From contig NC_079877.1 in NCBI RefSeq assembly GCF_029227915.1, forward strand, positions 3,844,001-3,908,000: a stretch of DNA of 64,000 nucleotides, given 5' to 3'. Under the pieces are notes generated by a model that saw nothing but the letters and a program-made list of their open reading frames with translations, searched no databases and was not told the DNA's origin. Shown one piece after another: positions 20,501-31,143 of the stretch. Every line of letters starts with the position of its first letter. Within the stretch, counting starts at the first letter, position 1. Source of the stretch: Hydractinia symbiolongicarpus (taxonomy: Eukaryota; Cnidaria; Hydrozoa; Anthoathecata; Hydractiniidae). The position numbers were made by a program, and so were the translations under genes.

Positions 20501-22466
20501 GGTTGTATGAGGCCTGTGTAAGAAGTGTTATGTTGTACGGTAGTGAGACATGGGCAGTGAAGCAGGAAGATCTTGACCGTTTAGAAAGGAATGATATGAG
20601 AATGGTTAGGTGGATGTGTCATGCCAGTCTGAGAGACAGAAAGAGTTCAGATGAGCTAAGAAGCAGGCTAAGTCTCCGTAGAATTAAAGATGTTATCCAG
20701 ATAAGAAGATTGAATTGGCTGGGGCACTTGGAAAGAATGGAGGAGGATAATTGGGTAAGAAAGTGTAGAGACTTAATAGTTCCTGGGGCAAAGCCCAGAG
20801 GCAGACCGAGAAAGACTTGGCAGGAGGTTATAAGGACAGACTTGATAGAGAGGAAGTTGAGTTTAAATCTAACACAGTCTAGATCAGATTGGAAGAGGGT
20901 CATTAATATACCCGGTCCAACCCATGCTAGCATGGAAAACAGACGTTAAGCCAAGAATGATGATGATGATGATGATGATTTTATATCCCTACTGTGTTGA
21001 ATCCAGGTCGGAAACGTAATTCGGAGTTTCAGCAGTGCTTTTTATTTCTGTGTATAACATATTTTTAGAAATAGAATGTCAACAGCTCACTTTAAATTTA
21101 AAATTTGCAGTGCAATGTCTTCTTTTTAATTTCATCTTTCTTTTTTCAGTAACCTCGATAATATATCTGACTACATACAAAATTTTAAAGCTTCATCATA
21201 ACTCTGAGTAATGACAATTTCATTATACACCTACTTCCTCTGAAATAGCATTATTAAAATGGTGCCACTATTGCTAATTTATCTAGCTATAATTTATATA
21301 CTCAATTGTCAAATTTTAGTCCATTTCCAATATATTCAAACATACATAACTTTTGAATTTTTTATCGTAGAGAGTTGAGTGACCTCTCATTTTTTTGTCT
21401 CACTGAACTCTTTTCAATAACGGACCTTCGAAAAAAATTTTGGGCCCCTTTAGCCGCTAACCGGGCCTGAAAAGAATTTTTGAAGGCCCAAAGCCTTGTT
21501 TTAATAGCATTGTTAAAACTTCATTTTTTTTGCGTGGAATAGCTAATAAAAAGGCATCAATCTACACTTGATAGTAGTTTATAACCTCAACAATGTTTCC
21601 ATGAGAAGAAATGCACAGAAAAAGACCTCTCTTCACAAAATTCTAGCACCTTTTTTTTCCTGCTACACAAATGCCAGAGTCAAAGAGCTTTTACCGCCAA
21701 AATGTAAACAACGGAATTCATCTATGATAAACTTCCTGCTTATGTAGTTAATTTCCGATACGAAAGTAATCACCTATTTTTGTGAATTAGACCGTTGGTG
21801 GTTTGTTTGGGTAAGACCACCGTCGAAAATATGTTTGGTTAGCGTCATTTCTAATTACAAAAGTGAGTCGGTCAGTCAGTCGCATAAAAATTTTTCCCAA
21901 AAAATTACAAAAATACTATATTCGCAGCCATATTTTGTTATTCAATTTAAATGTACGCCAGCTGTATTTTTAACCTCTGTTTCAAGTTCGATTTTTGTCA
22001 GTCAATGTCGCTTCCATGGTTTTCGCTTGTAATGCCGTATAAATGCAAAGCAAAAAAAAAATATAGCACTGAGTAGCGCAGCGTAGTCCCCTATCGAAAT
22101 AATTCGGAGGACGGCTGAAAAGGTAAATGGTAGATTTTGTTGCGTGTCAAAGATTGTTCGTGGATTGTTTGGTTTATTTTTTACAAATATACCAACTCCC
22201 CAACTCGACTTTAGCCTTTCAAAGTGAGTCGGTCGGGTGACGCTAATTAATTATATCTTTAAGGGTGGCCTAAAGAGAAAAGATGTTTTAATTTCTTGAC
22301 ATTTAAAATCTTGGCTAGCTATATCCGAGATGCAAAAAAGGAAGTAAAGGTAAAAAAAAAGAATATTACTTATGCCCCTGTTTCCAACACGAACTAAGAT
22401 TCCAGGCGAAACAGCAGATAGTGCAGCAGTTGCTTGTTGAGCAAGTTGCACAGCTTTCTGCGCCAT
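17577..22466 (-). CDS. ATP5MG: ATP synthase subunit g, mitochondrial, two exons
   Basis: Exons on the minus strand are 22466-22370 and 17857-17577, giving 125 residues; a split Asn codon joins them. Subunit g is a small single-pass inner-membrane subunit of the F1Fo ATP synthase Fo sector, linked to dimer formation. Seen: an N-terminal stretch rich in Ala and Gln that could serve in import, then VELAPPAPNEF, TVNQFAAKGLVVVEV and the highly typical C-terminus AFWFYIGEMIGRRSIIGY, whose GEMIGR lies in the membrane helix and carries the GxxxG-like spacing of the family. The start is the first ATG of exon 1 in a GATGGCG context. The 4.5-kb intron contains a plus-strand SINE and LINE. It is head-to-head with fibrillarin. 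Confidence 0.93.
18321..18688 (+). mobile_element. tRNA-derived SINE family 1, complete copy
   Basis: Best copy in the window. The tRNA-like head has an A box (TAGATTAGTGGTTATAGC) and B box (GGTTCGATTCC), followed by a tRNA-unrelated body and a (TCTA)n tail. The first 15 bases (TGGCGCCGTAGATAG) are repeated at the 5' end, perhaps from a slipped or restarted cDNA. Lies in the subunit g intron, antisense to it. Confidence 0.92.
18960..19022. repeat. Inverted copy of a segment at 4215-4280
   Basis: ACAGGGTAAAATGGCTATT and TTTTTTGGGTAGCATAAG match, in reverse complement, the sequence just right of the MITE at 3796-4224. A scrap of a wider dispersed repeat of unknown type. Confidence 0.55.
19723..20980 (+). 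mobile_element. 5'-truncated non-LTR retrotransposon (LINE) with PHD-like finger
   Basis: An uninterrupted frame runs from 19699 to 20949 (416 codons); LINE-like sequence starts around 19723 with AFDRVPRKVIWWAM. Seen in order, numbering from 19699: palm B-box region HQGSVLSPLLFILVLEAL (about 71-88), catalytic YADD at 94-97, a C4HC3 cysteine/histidine cluster at 151-194 (CGVC, FCQTC, HWVHKKC, FVCKRC) resembling a PHD finger, then the thumb/C-terminal part (EACVRSVMLYGSETW). It ends with a (GAT)n tail at 20955-20978. The lack of stops suggests a young insertion. It sits antisense in the subunit g intron. Clade (L2/CR1-like or other) is not resolved. Confidence 0.93.
21420..21494. mobile_element. 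Short palindromic MITE-like repeat, second copy
   Basis: Reverse-oriented relative of 3643-3731, with ACCTTCGAAAAAAATTTTGG at one end and TTTTTGAAGGCCC at the other. Confidence 0.5.
21814..22270. mobile_element. MITE with inverted ends, diverged relative of 3796-4224
   Basis: Left end AGACCACCGTCGAAAATATG, then GGTTAGCGTCA; right end TGACGCTAATTAATTATATC then GGGTGGCC, the two being imperfect inverted repeats. GAGTCGGTCAGTCAGTCG and GAGTCGGTCGGG lie just inside. It lies within 100 bp of subunit g exon 1. Confidence 0.55.
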
Positions 22467-22901
22467 CTTGAATAAAAACGAGTAAACTTGTGCAGCGCGA
22501 GAGCAGTTCTGTAGACAATCTGCCGTGTAAGGCCTGGATTTACTACAAGAAAATCTCTGTGTTTACTACAAAAGTATTTTTATCGCATTGTAGCGAGTTT
22601 TAAAATTTTAACAGCTAAAGTAATAATGAAAAATAAAACAAAAAAACGGATTTAAATTTAAGCATTTAAAAATTCAAAAGATATCAGACGACACTATATG
22701 CGTACAACAAATGATGCCAGGAAACTCGCATAATGAAGATGTAGCCTTAGTTACCCGCGTAATTAACAATAGAACCCGCGTTTTAAAAGCCTCTAGCGTG
22801 CACAACACACGTGCATCAACATTCTAGCCAGCTTTGTTTGAAGAAGTTGCCTATAAGAATTGGAGACACAATTTGTCTTTTTAATTCTCATTGTACGCAA
22901 A
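22467..22901. promoter_or_regulatory. Shared divergent promoter region of ATP5MG and fibrillarin
   Basis: Only 435 bp separate the two start codons, which face away from each other, so both promoters and 5' UTRs must lie here. No TATA box is positioned convincingly for either. Inference: a bidirectional housekeeping promoter. Confidence 0.65.
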
Positions 22902-25900
22902 ATGGGTAGACCTGGTAAGATAATTTTATGTTATTTATTTTCTTTTGTTTTCTTAACTCTCTGTAAACCAATGCGTAAAATCTTTCATAGTATATCCTGA
23001 TGCGATTGGAAAAAATTAAGGCCAAACCAGGCCTGAAGTTGATACTCTACGGTGGATCAGTAGTTCTCTCAGGTTGTGGGTTTGATCCCTAGCTACAGCA
23101 GGCTATTTTCACCTGGCCATCCCGATTTAAAACGATATGACCAGCTTGTTTGCATATGGGACAGACTATTAGATAGATAGATATATAGATAGACAGTCAG
23201 GGTAAGCACTTAATTAGGCGACGGTAGGCTAATTAGCGCATGCCACCTATTTAGGCGACTCATTGTAGCCTAGTTAGGCCATATGTAACCTAGTTAAGAC
23301 ATTACAATATTTAATGGCTTTTCACACATTCCTAAGAAAAAATCTTTGTCCACAATGGATAGTCTACGCTCCCATGATTCCAAAATTGTCACTGGTGCCT
23401 TGAGTTAAGTGTCGCCTATTATTTAGGTGACGTTTTTGTCCGCCATATTTATTTTTTCCCTGCAGCGTGACGAGGGTGCCGATAAGCCGCATCCGCCTTA
23501 AAAAGTGGGGGCGAATTCGGCGTTTTAAAAAAAATTCAGGTATTTGCCCGAAAAACCCCGCATAGTCCCGAACAATGCACAAAAAAAAAAGATTCACCAT
23601 AAATGACTCTGGAAGAATTATTTAAAAAAGTATAAAAATTAAAATGAACTAACTATATGGTAGCTAAGTTCTTAAAAGAACTATTTTTTATGGTTTTTGA
23701 TAAGATTTACTTGATAAATAACTTATATATAAACTTTATTACCTCCTTTCTCTTCAAGCGCGTTCTTTCAACTGTCGTCCGCCATGTTTATGTTACAAAG
23801 TGTTGCATTTCGGAAATGTTCCGGGCGAGTTCGAGTGTGTTCGGGAAAGTGCGGGCAGTTTTAGCGGACAACCGTCAATTTAATTCGAAAAGTCGCCTGA
23901 ACTCGCCCTTATATATGCGGATACGTTTGCGGCTTATCGACACCCTCTTGCGGCGTGAATGGCTGAAATCCATTATTTAAAACAACAAATTGCCACACGA
24001 GGTTTGGGTCATAAGTTACCAATGTGCGATGCAAATAAGACGACAATTAGTCAAACTTATCTGCAAAGTGGACATATTTGATTCACATAAAAATTGTAGT
24101 GATTTTGACGTATTTACAACAGAAAGTTTTCGTTCGCCTAGTTAGACTATGGGTAGTCTAATTAAACTACATCGCGTCGCCTAACTAAACGACTCGACTA
24201 ATTAGGTCATGCTGCCTAATTAGGTGTTTACCCTGACTGATAGATGTGCATGTTTTACATGGCTAGCCTCACAAATATCGAGGGATATACCCTATCTATT
24301 ATTTTTGGGAGGGGCCATGGCTTAGATGGAGGTTTCTAGAGTATTTAATGCTCATTTTGAGCTACACAGACCCAATACACCTTTACAATAATTCAATTGT
24401 ACATGCGTTCCTACGGCTCTCCATCATTTTACAATATTGGAAAAAAGGAGTTAAAATCGTGTTTTATGAGAGTTTGTTAGAGACAAAAGCGTATTTTCTC
24501 CAGTTTTTTAATTTCCGTCGCATCAATTTCAAATTTTCAGGAAACATTATTAATAATAAGATACACTTATGTGTACTTTTCATTAAAAACAAAACGCTGA
24601 TAGAAAAGTTATCACAAAAAACGTGTTTTCTCCTTAATAAACTCTTATAAAATTGTGATGTTTACCTCTCTGATTGCTTAATAAGCTGCGATGGAGTGTT
24701 AGTTTTTCCCGAATTATCGTAAAGGTGTATAAGGCCTGCGTTCTACTAGACATCTCCCGGCAACATCCAACGGTCCAAAAAGTGTTCATCTTCCCAATTT
24801 CCCTCACATGGTTTGCTTCAACCCGGGACTATGGTAACATTCACTCGCAAATGTTGAATCCCCATCAAGAGGAATTGAACCCCGGTCTCCTGCACAAAGT
24901 AACAAAAGCTATAACCACTAATCTACGGAGCCACAATTTATAATTTGGTTAGTGAAGCTAAACTGTTTATTGAACTTTTTGCCTTTAGATTAAATGGCTC
25001 AGTCTTAAACTGACTGTCACCCATTTGTCCAAGATTGGGCAGAACAATTCCACTGGTTGATATACTTTCACCTTCATACTTTGCTACACTATCCAAGAAC
25101 TTTTTTTATTACTGAAGCAACAGATCACAAAAACTGGTCTAAAAACAAATTTCTCATGTATTTCTAGGGATCATCCTCAAACAAATATTTTTCAGACATG
25201 CAAACATTAGGAATGTAAAAATATTTTATGGTTATGCTCTGAAAATGCATGTTTATTGGACAAAAAAAATTTCCTTGTGAGCTTTGTTTTGAAAATTTAT
25301 AGCACCAGATTGGAGTACAATGTTGCTTATAGACAATATTTTGACAGGTTAGAACAACATTTCCAATTATTCTATCCCAGAGGTTAAGAATACACAATGA
25401 ACTGTGAATTTATTGTTACAGTTAATCAGCAAGTGGTAAAAGTAAAATCAGGAGAGGTGGTATCCTCCTCCACAATGCCTACTGCTTTTAGAAAAGAAAA
25501 AAAAAGAGAAAGAAAGCTTTCTACCTCTGATAAATTGGAGCACTAAAATAGTGAGGGCTTCGTTGTTTACACTATTTTGCTTCAGCGTTTTGTTATGTTG
25601 CTGATATTTGCTAGAAAATTTAAATTTTCTTTGTTTTCTGTCTCTTCTCCATTCAACAATAAAGGTTAAGTTAGTTTATACATAAATAACAGACAAGTTA
25701 TACCCCTTATTTGTTACCCTTTAAATGACACTAAGATTTTTGTCTCGACTATTTGCCCATCCATTATTCTCTTAACAATTCAATGTCCCCTAAAAATAAA
25801 TGTTCTTGCACACATATTCTTGTAGAATTAGCCAGGCTAAATTTCTGATTTTATTTTAGAAATTCCTTGCGGTTTTTTAGTGTGTCAATTTTATACATAT

Positions 25901-27899
25901 TTGCATCATGTTAATTTTTTTTATAGGTTTTGGTGGTGGTGGACGTGGTGGTGGAAGAGGAGGCAGAGGTGGTTTTGGTGGCCGTGGCGGTGGAGGAAGA
26001 GGAGGTGGTGGTGGAAGAGGTATGTAAAATACATAAAAGTAAAATCTTAAAGCCTATTTTCAATGTTACACTGGAATTTTTTATGCATGTTACTGTTGAA
26101 CTGAGTAATAAAATAGACAGTGTTTTCTCTTTTCTGTTGTTTCTTTGTCTTGCTATTTTGTTAAATCCTACTTAAAAAAATATTATAGGTGGTGGTTTTG
26201 GTGGACGAGGTAGAGGTGGTGGTCGTGGTGGTGGACGGGGAGGTAGGAAAATTCTGTCGTGTTTTCATGCAACATTTTTCATTTCATCTTGGTATTAAGA
26301 ATTTTTAGAAGTTTTGATTTTCATTTTATTTTAAGGAATGAGAGGTGGAAGAAAAACAGTTGTTGAACCACATCGTCATGAAGGTTCGTGGTAATTTTCA
26401 ATTGACTAAAATTTAAATTATTTTTTTTAATTCAGACACATCGTCATCTTTCTATTTTTAGTCCAGAATTTCAGATTTATTTGTACCTTACTACTTTTCC
26501 ATTTTATAGGTGTATTCATTGCCAGAGGGAAAGAGGATGCGTTGGTTACGTTAAATTTGATACCTGGCAACACGGTGTATGGAGAAAAGAAAGTTTCCAT
26601 AGATGTATGTTGCACCATTAAAGTGCTTTTTTGTGTGTGTCCACCTTAATATGCTGAAATGGAGATTTCGAGAAAGTTTTTTTATTAATAGGGAGAAGAA
26701 GGGGCTGCCAAAACTGAATACAGAGTCTGGAATCCATTTCGTTCAAAATTAGCAGCAGCTATATTAGGCGGTGTTGATAAAATTCACATGAAACCTGGTG
26801 CTAAAGTACTGTATTTGGGAGCAGCTTCTGGAACCACTGTGTCACATGTCTCAGACATAGTCGGACCTGTAAGTGTCTTACCTATTCTTTTTATTAGTAC
26901 AGCTAAGGTTAATAAATTAAAAAATATTTATATTTTTTCCCTAACTTTTAGGAAGGTCTTGTGTATGCTGTAGAGTTTTCACATCGTTCTGGACGTGACT
27001 TGTTAAATGTGGCCAAACAAAGGACAAATATTATTCCAATTATCGAAGATGCTCGGCATCCTCATAAATATAGAATGTTAGTTGGTAAGTCGAATGTGTT
27101 TGTGCGTAATCAATTTGGTTTTTCGAAGTTTTAGGTAATTGTGGGGTATACAGTTCATTCATTTCTGTTGAATTGAAATAGATCATTGTTGTTGTTGTTA
27201 AAAACCTGATTGAAACCACCTTTCTTGTAGGTATGGTAGATACAATATTTGCTGATGTTGCTCAACCAGATCAAGCTCGTATTGTTGCTATCAACGCGCA
27301 CAACTTTTTAAAGAATGGTGGACATTTTGTTATATCTATCAAGGTAAACAAAAATTTTTGTGATGTATACCAAAGCTTCGAACGAGGATGTTTAAATTTT
27401 TACGTATTACGATGAATTGTACAAATAATACGGTTTGGGGTTACTGCAACTTGATCTACTGTCAAGGATACCTAGCATGTCTTTGCATCATACGAAACTA
27501 AGATGTTATTGTGAAAATAAGAAGGTATATTGTGTTAATCATTTTTGTTCTGTTTTTACCTCAGGCAAACTGCATTGATTCTACTGCTGCACCGGCTGCA
27601 GTATTCGCAGGAGAAGTAAAGAAATTGCAATCTGAGAAACTAAAACCGCAAGAACAACTCACATTGGAACCTTACGAAAGAGACCACGCAGTCGTTGTTG
27701 GAACATACAGGTAAAAACAGATGATTCTAGAAATACCTTTGTTATGCATTGGAAGTAATGACAAAGATTTATGCTGTGACGCATCGATTAAGGTTGCGAT
27801 CTGGAATGTCAAACTTCCACCGTAGATAAAAATGTTATGGATGCTAACTTCAGCTGTTTTTTCTCTTTATTTAGAGCCCCACCAAAGAAGAAGGATTGA
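22902..27899 (+). CDS. FBL: Fibrillarin, rRNA 2'-O-methyltransferase, ten exons
   Basis: Exons: 22902-22914, 25927-26019, 26189-26242, 26336-26383, 26510-26604, 26692-26868, 26952-27084, 27231-27343, 27565-27710, 27875-27899; all GT-AG and phase-consistent, 298 residues. Fibrillarin is the catalytic subunit of box C/D snoRNPs in the nucleolus and methylates ribose 2'-OH of rRNA; it also methylates a histone H2A glutamine. Residues 1-57 form the Gly/Arg-rich domain; then [20 protein letters not shown], the SAM-binding motif [15 protein letters not shown] (about 140-153), [23 protein letters not shown] and the [17 protein letters not shown] strand. The C-terminus ends RAPPKKKD. Exon 1 gives only MGRP plus one base, and its split Gly codon fits exon 2. 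Intron 1 (about 3 kb) is packed with nested transposons. Confidence 0.97.
23046..23193 (+). mobile_element. tRNA-derived SINE family 2
   Basis: Different from family 1. The head GGTGGATCAGTAGTTC is A-box-like and GGGTTTGATCCC is a good B box, followed by a short body and a TAGA-rich end at 23169-23193. That TAGA run may instead belong partly to the tail of the minus-strand family 1 SINE on the right. Confidence 0.6.
23194..24239. mobile_element. 1.05-kb TIR element rich in CTAATTAGGC motifs
   Basis: Ends CAGTCAGGGTAAGCACTTAA (left) and the inverted TTAGGTGTTTACCCTGACTG (right). The subterminal parts hold repeated CTAATTAGGC-type words in both orientations. Flanked on both sides by ATAGA, which may be a 5-bp target duplication or part of the SINE tail it entered. 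No intact transposase. A second element is nested inside (23473-23946). Remnants with the same words occur at 18805-18890. Confidence 0.75.
23473..23946. mobile_element. Inner MITE with GGGTGTCGATAAGCC ends
   Basis: Left end GGGTGCCGATAAGCCGCATC, right end the inverted GCGGCTTATCGACACCC, about 475 bp in total. A related end (GCTTATCGACACCCTTG) occurs alone near 4550-4568. The plus- and minus-strand frames inside follow from the inverted structure. Confidence 0.65.
24240..24933 (-). mobile_element. SINE family 1, split by a MITE
   Basis: 3' part at 24240-24375 and 5' part at 24730-24933 on the minus strand, together covering the whole SINE, with tRNA-like head and B box at the right end. The gap is filled by the 350-bp element at 24378-24727. 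Confidence 0.88.
24378..24727. mobile_element. 350-bp Tc1/mariner-type MITE
   Basis: Ends CACCTTTACAATAATTC and the inverted GAATTATCGTAAAGGTG (one mismatch in 17), flanked on both sides by TA (24376-24377 and 24728-24729). The empty site is known from other SINE copies, which makes the boundaries firm. Contains no transposase. Confidence 0.85.
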
Positions 27900-30800
27900 T
27901 GCATAGCATAGCATTGAATGAATGATTTATTTCGAACTACCCACGTGTTTGCGCTACGTGGATCATTCGACGTTTTGATAATACGAAATGATTGACCAAG
28001 TTGGAGGATACAACGACATAGATGGAACAATTTTTTACCGTTTGAAAAACTACATTGAACATGCAAGGGCGTGCAAAATTTTCTCCGTACTGTAGATAGT
28101 ATATCTCTGCTTCTCATTTTTTGCTCTAAGCGTAATAAGGTGTTTGTATATTCTCTGATTCGATTATTTGTTTATGAAAATGTTTCTTAAAATTTCCATT
28201 TATCTTGAAAACAGGTTTTCGTGGTTTGTGTTTATATCTTTTAGTCATTTTACTTATTTTTAAAAAAGCGATTGTATAATTTTGGAAACGATATTTGAAT
28301 ACCAGTCGAAAATAAATATACAAAAACAAGAAGTATATTTTAACTCAGTAAAACTCAGGACAATCCGCAAGTCGACGTTTTTAAAATATTTTTTCATAAA
28401 ACTAATTTGTAGTGTTTTGTAACATTCAGACAATTCCTGTCATCACATTGTATTTCATTTTTTGTATAGAGAAATATTAGTGGGATCTTAAGTCTTCGGT
28501 ACTCGCGGGAAAAAAATGTGAGAAAATAAACTTAGATAATTTGCAAGTACATTTCTCAAACGGCAGAAATTTCTGCAGGTCAATATTTTCTGATAAAGAA
28601 AGGTCTGAAAACTCTAAGAAAATTCTCGGATTTTACATTTTGGAAAAAGATTTCTTCTTAACGTCGTATTAAGACAGCTAAGAAGCAAAGAACGCTGGCT
28701 AATTTAGACTCTAGTTCTGTTGATATAATTTCAGTTAGTTGCTGACTAAACAAGACCAGGTAAAAATCACGATTTTCGTTTAAGAGTCCATGTGGATAAG
28801 CAAAATTTTAAAATTATTGAAGGTTGCTTAATTTCATGTCGCCTATTTGGTGGCGTATGTTTCTTGGGTGGTATGACACGGACTACTGAGTTTTGTCTCC
28901 ATTTACGACAAAATTTAGCGTACTGACCAAAAAACAGGCCGCTTAATGAAACGGTCACATAAAAGTATTGTGTTTTTTGCCGTTAACAGTTTTCGGCAGA
29001 CATTTTTTCCAAAATTTCGCATGGTGCCCAAAAAAAACGCATCCTGCTGGATATGCTATGTTTCAGATGTAAGTAAATAAACAGAAATACTTGATGTAAC
29101 TGAAATTGATGCATATATTTGAAAAATATATATTTCTCCTTTTCAATTCAGGCAGAATGGGCGAAGAAAAGGAATAAATTTTCGCAAGGGATTTAAATTC
29201 GCGAATGGCTAAACACTATTATATAATTTGCAGGTTTACCATTTTTGTTCTATCACAATTTTACAACTAAATACTGGAAGACGCCTTCATCAACCTCAAT
29301 GTCTGTGTCCTAACTTAATTTATCGGAGGAATCGTCAACTCTTTCATTAACGTAGTAACTGACTGCTGACTCTCGTATTTTACACCTGGCATAATTACAA
29401 CACACGAATTTTTTTGACAAAAATTTTGCGAGATTTTATTTTCGCGAATGGCGTCAGTGGCAATTAAAGCATTCGGTAGAAAGACAAAAAAATCGCGATA
29501 TTTAATTTTAGTGAAAATATATTCCATTGGAGTAGTGAAACTGGGTAGACTTTATGTTGTTCTATCAGTTGGATGAAATTAAGCTGGGGAAGCATTTTGT
29601 TTTAACCTAGAAACTCAATTTTGCTAGTGAACTGCACTGCAGACTAGCGCATAAATATAGGAACGTCATTAGAATGTTGTTTTCTTTAATTTTCCATAGA
29701 AGCTGTGGCGGACTTTTTTGATAGTTAAATCGACCGTAAAATGCCAAATAATTGAGTTTTTTATTACTATGTATACAATGGACCCTATCTTGAACTCTCA
29801 AGGGACCGGAAAAATATCTTCCAGGTAAGAAGAAAAAAGTTTAAAAGTCACAATAATAGATGGAAAAAACGAATTCAGGATGTTTGCATTTTAGATTTTA
29901 ACAACCGCAAGCTTGTCCAAAAGATTCCCTAGCATTAAACTGTAAAGGTTACTAAAGGCGGGAATATAACGCGAAAAACAAACATATTCAGAAAAATTCT
30001 AAACTTTTCTATCGTAATGTATGTTTAGAAAGAATTTAAATAAAAGTTTATTTCACGTGTTGCTAAAGTTTACGATTTACCAACTGAACGGTCAAATTTT
30101 CTTGTCTTGAAAAAAAGATCAAAAGAAAACCGACGTCTAGTAAAAATTTAAATACACTGAAATGCATCCAAAATGGGTGGTTACGTTTATATTTCATTTG
30201 ATGCATGCTTTGATCACATTGCGCATAGTTAACTGTATCAACCAACAAGAGGCTTATTTGCGCATGATAAACTGTTAGCCAACAAGGACACTATCACTCG
30301 ACTGCTGTGTAAGCTCACAAGGTAAAGTGATACTTTTTTAACAATTCAGTTTCTCACATACCAAAAGAACGCCACATAAAAGTCATTGCAAAGTGCGGTG
30401 CATAGTGTGTACTTGGTACATATTTTATAAGAATAAATTTATAAGAACAAAGAGACTGGAATGGGTAAAATAAAAATAATTGAAATTTTACTGATATTCC
30501 ATTTTTTAATGGGGAAATACATCTTTCAAAGCTGAAATTTTCGCTAGAATGATTGTTGTGATTTCGGAAAAAATTGTATGCAGATTAGATTTTGTAGATT
30601 TTGCTGAAAGAAACATTCGCTGAAAGAAACTTTCGCGGTAAAAAAATCACTTCGAAATTTTGGAAATTAACTTTAAAGTGTTTTCACAGATTCCAGAGTT
30701 AGACCTCGCGGAAGTAAGTTTTCGCAAAATTTAATAGTAAATTATTAATTAGACTATATTTTTGACTAAAAGTTACCGATGTGTTTTATTTTCCTCGCAA

Positions 30801-30916
30801 GAATAAATTTTGGCGTTTTTTTTCGAAATTTTGTGGTTGAGCATCTTTGACGTGCTTCGTGGAAAAAAAGGTTAAATCACCGCGAAAATTTCTTCTCTAA
30901 AAGCAATTAGCTCTCA
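27900..30916. other. Fibrillarin 3' UTR and intergenic DNA with CGCGAA repeats
   Basis: A polyadenylation-like AAATAAAT lies near 28310. Blocks with TTTTCGC or TTCGCGA words at about 29150-29525 and 30590-30895 resemble 10380-10920. No other gene is supported; the short frames here lack family features. Confidence 0.45.
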
Positions 30917-31143
30917 TGTATGAATTTACCATCAAAGATTGTACCTCCATACTCAATTCTCACCGTAGCGTAAGTGTTTTCAGTGCGCGCTTTAAAAGTT
31001 TCTTCCTCTCATCTTTAGATTATCAACGACACCGATATGGCTATTGGTGGTATTGTAGCTATGGGTGTAGTGTGTGCTGTGTGTTGTACCTGGTTCTTAT
31101 GGGTGTGGTCAAATGAGGTGAAGCGAAAGTACAAATACAATTA
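30917..31143 (+). CDS. Possible small single-pass membrane protein
   Basis: Not recognised. A two-exon reading (30917-30969 and 31019-31143) is frame-consistent and gives about 59 residues. The second part alone, from an internal ATG at 31036, gives 35. It contains one hydrophobic helix (AIGGIVAMGVVCAVCCTWFL) followed by a basic end (KRKYKYN), the layout of many mitochondrial or ER microproteins. The proposed intron is only 49 bp, shorter than others in this window. AATAAA-like words follow near 31170. It could be spurious. Confidence 0.35.

Noticed and set aside
26605-27874. Box C/D snoRNAs in fibrillarin introns
   Set aside because: Searched introns 5-9 by eye: GATGA-like words occur (ACGATGAA in intron 8, AGATGATT in intron 9) but no matching CTGA D box with terminal stem was found.
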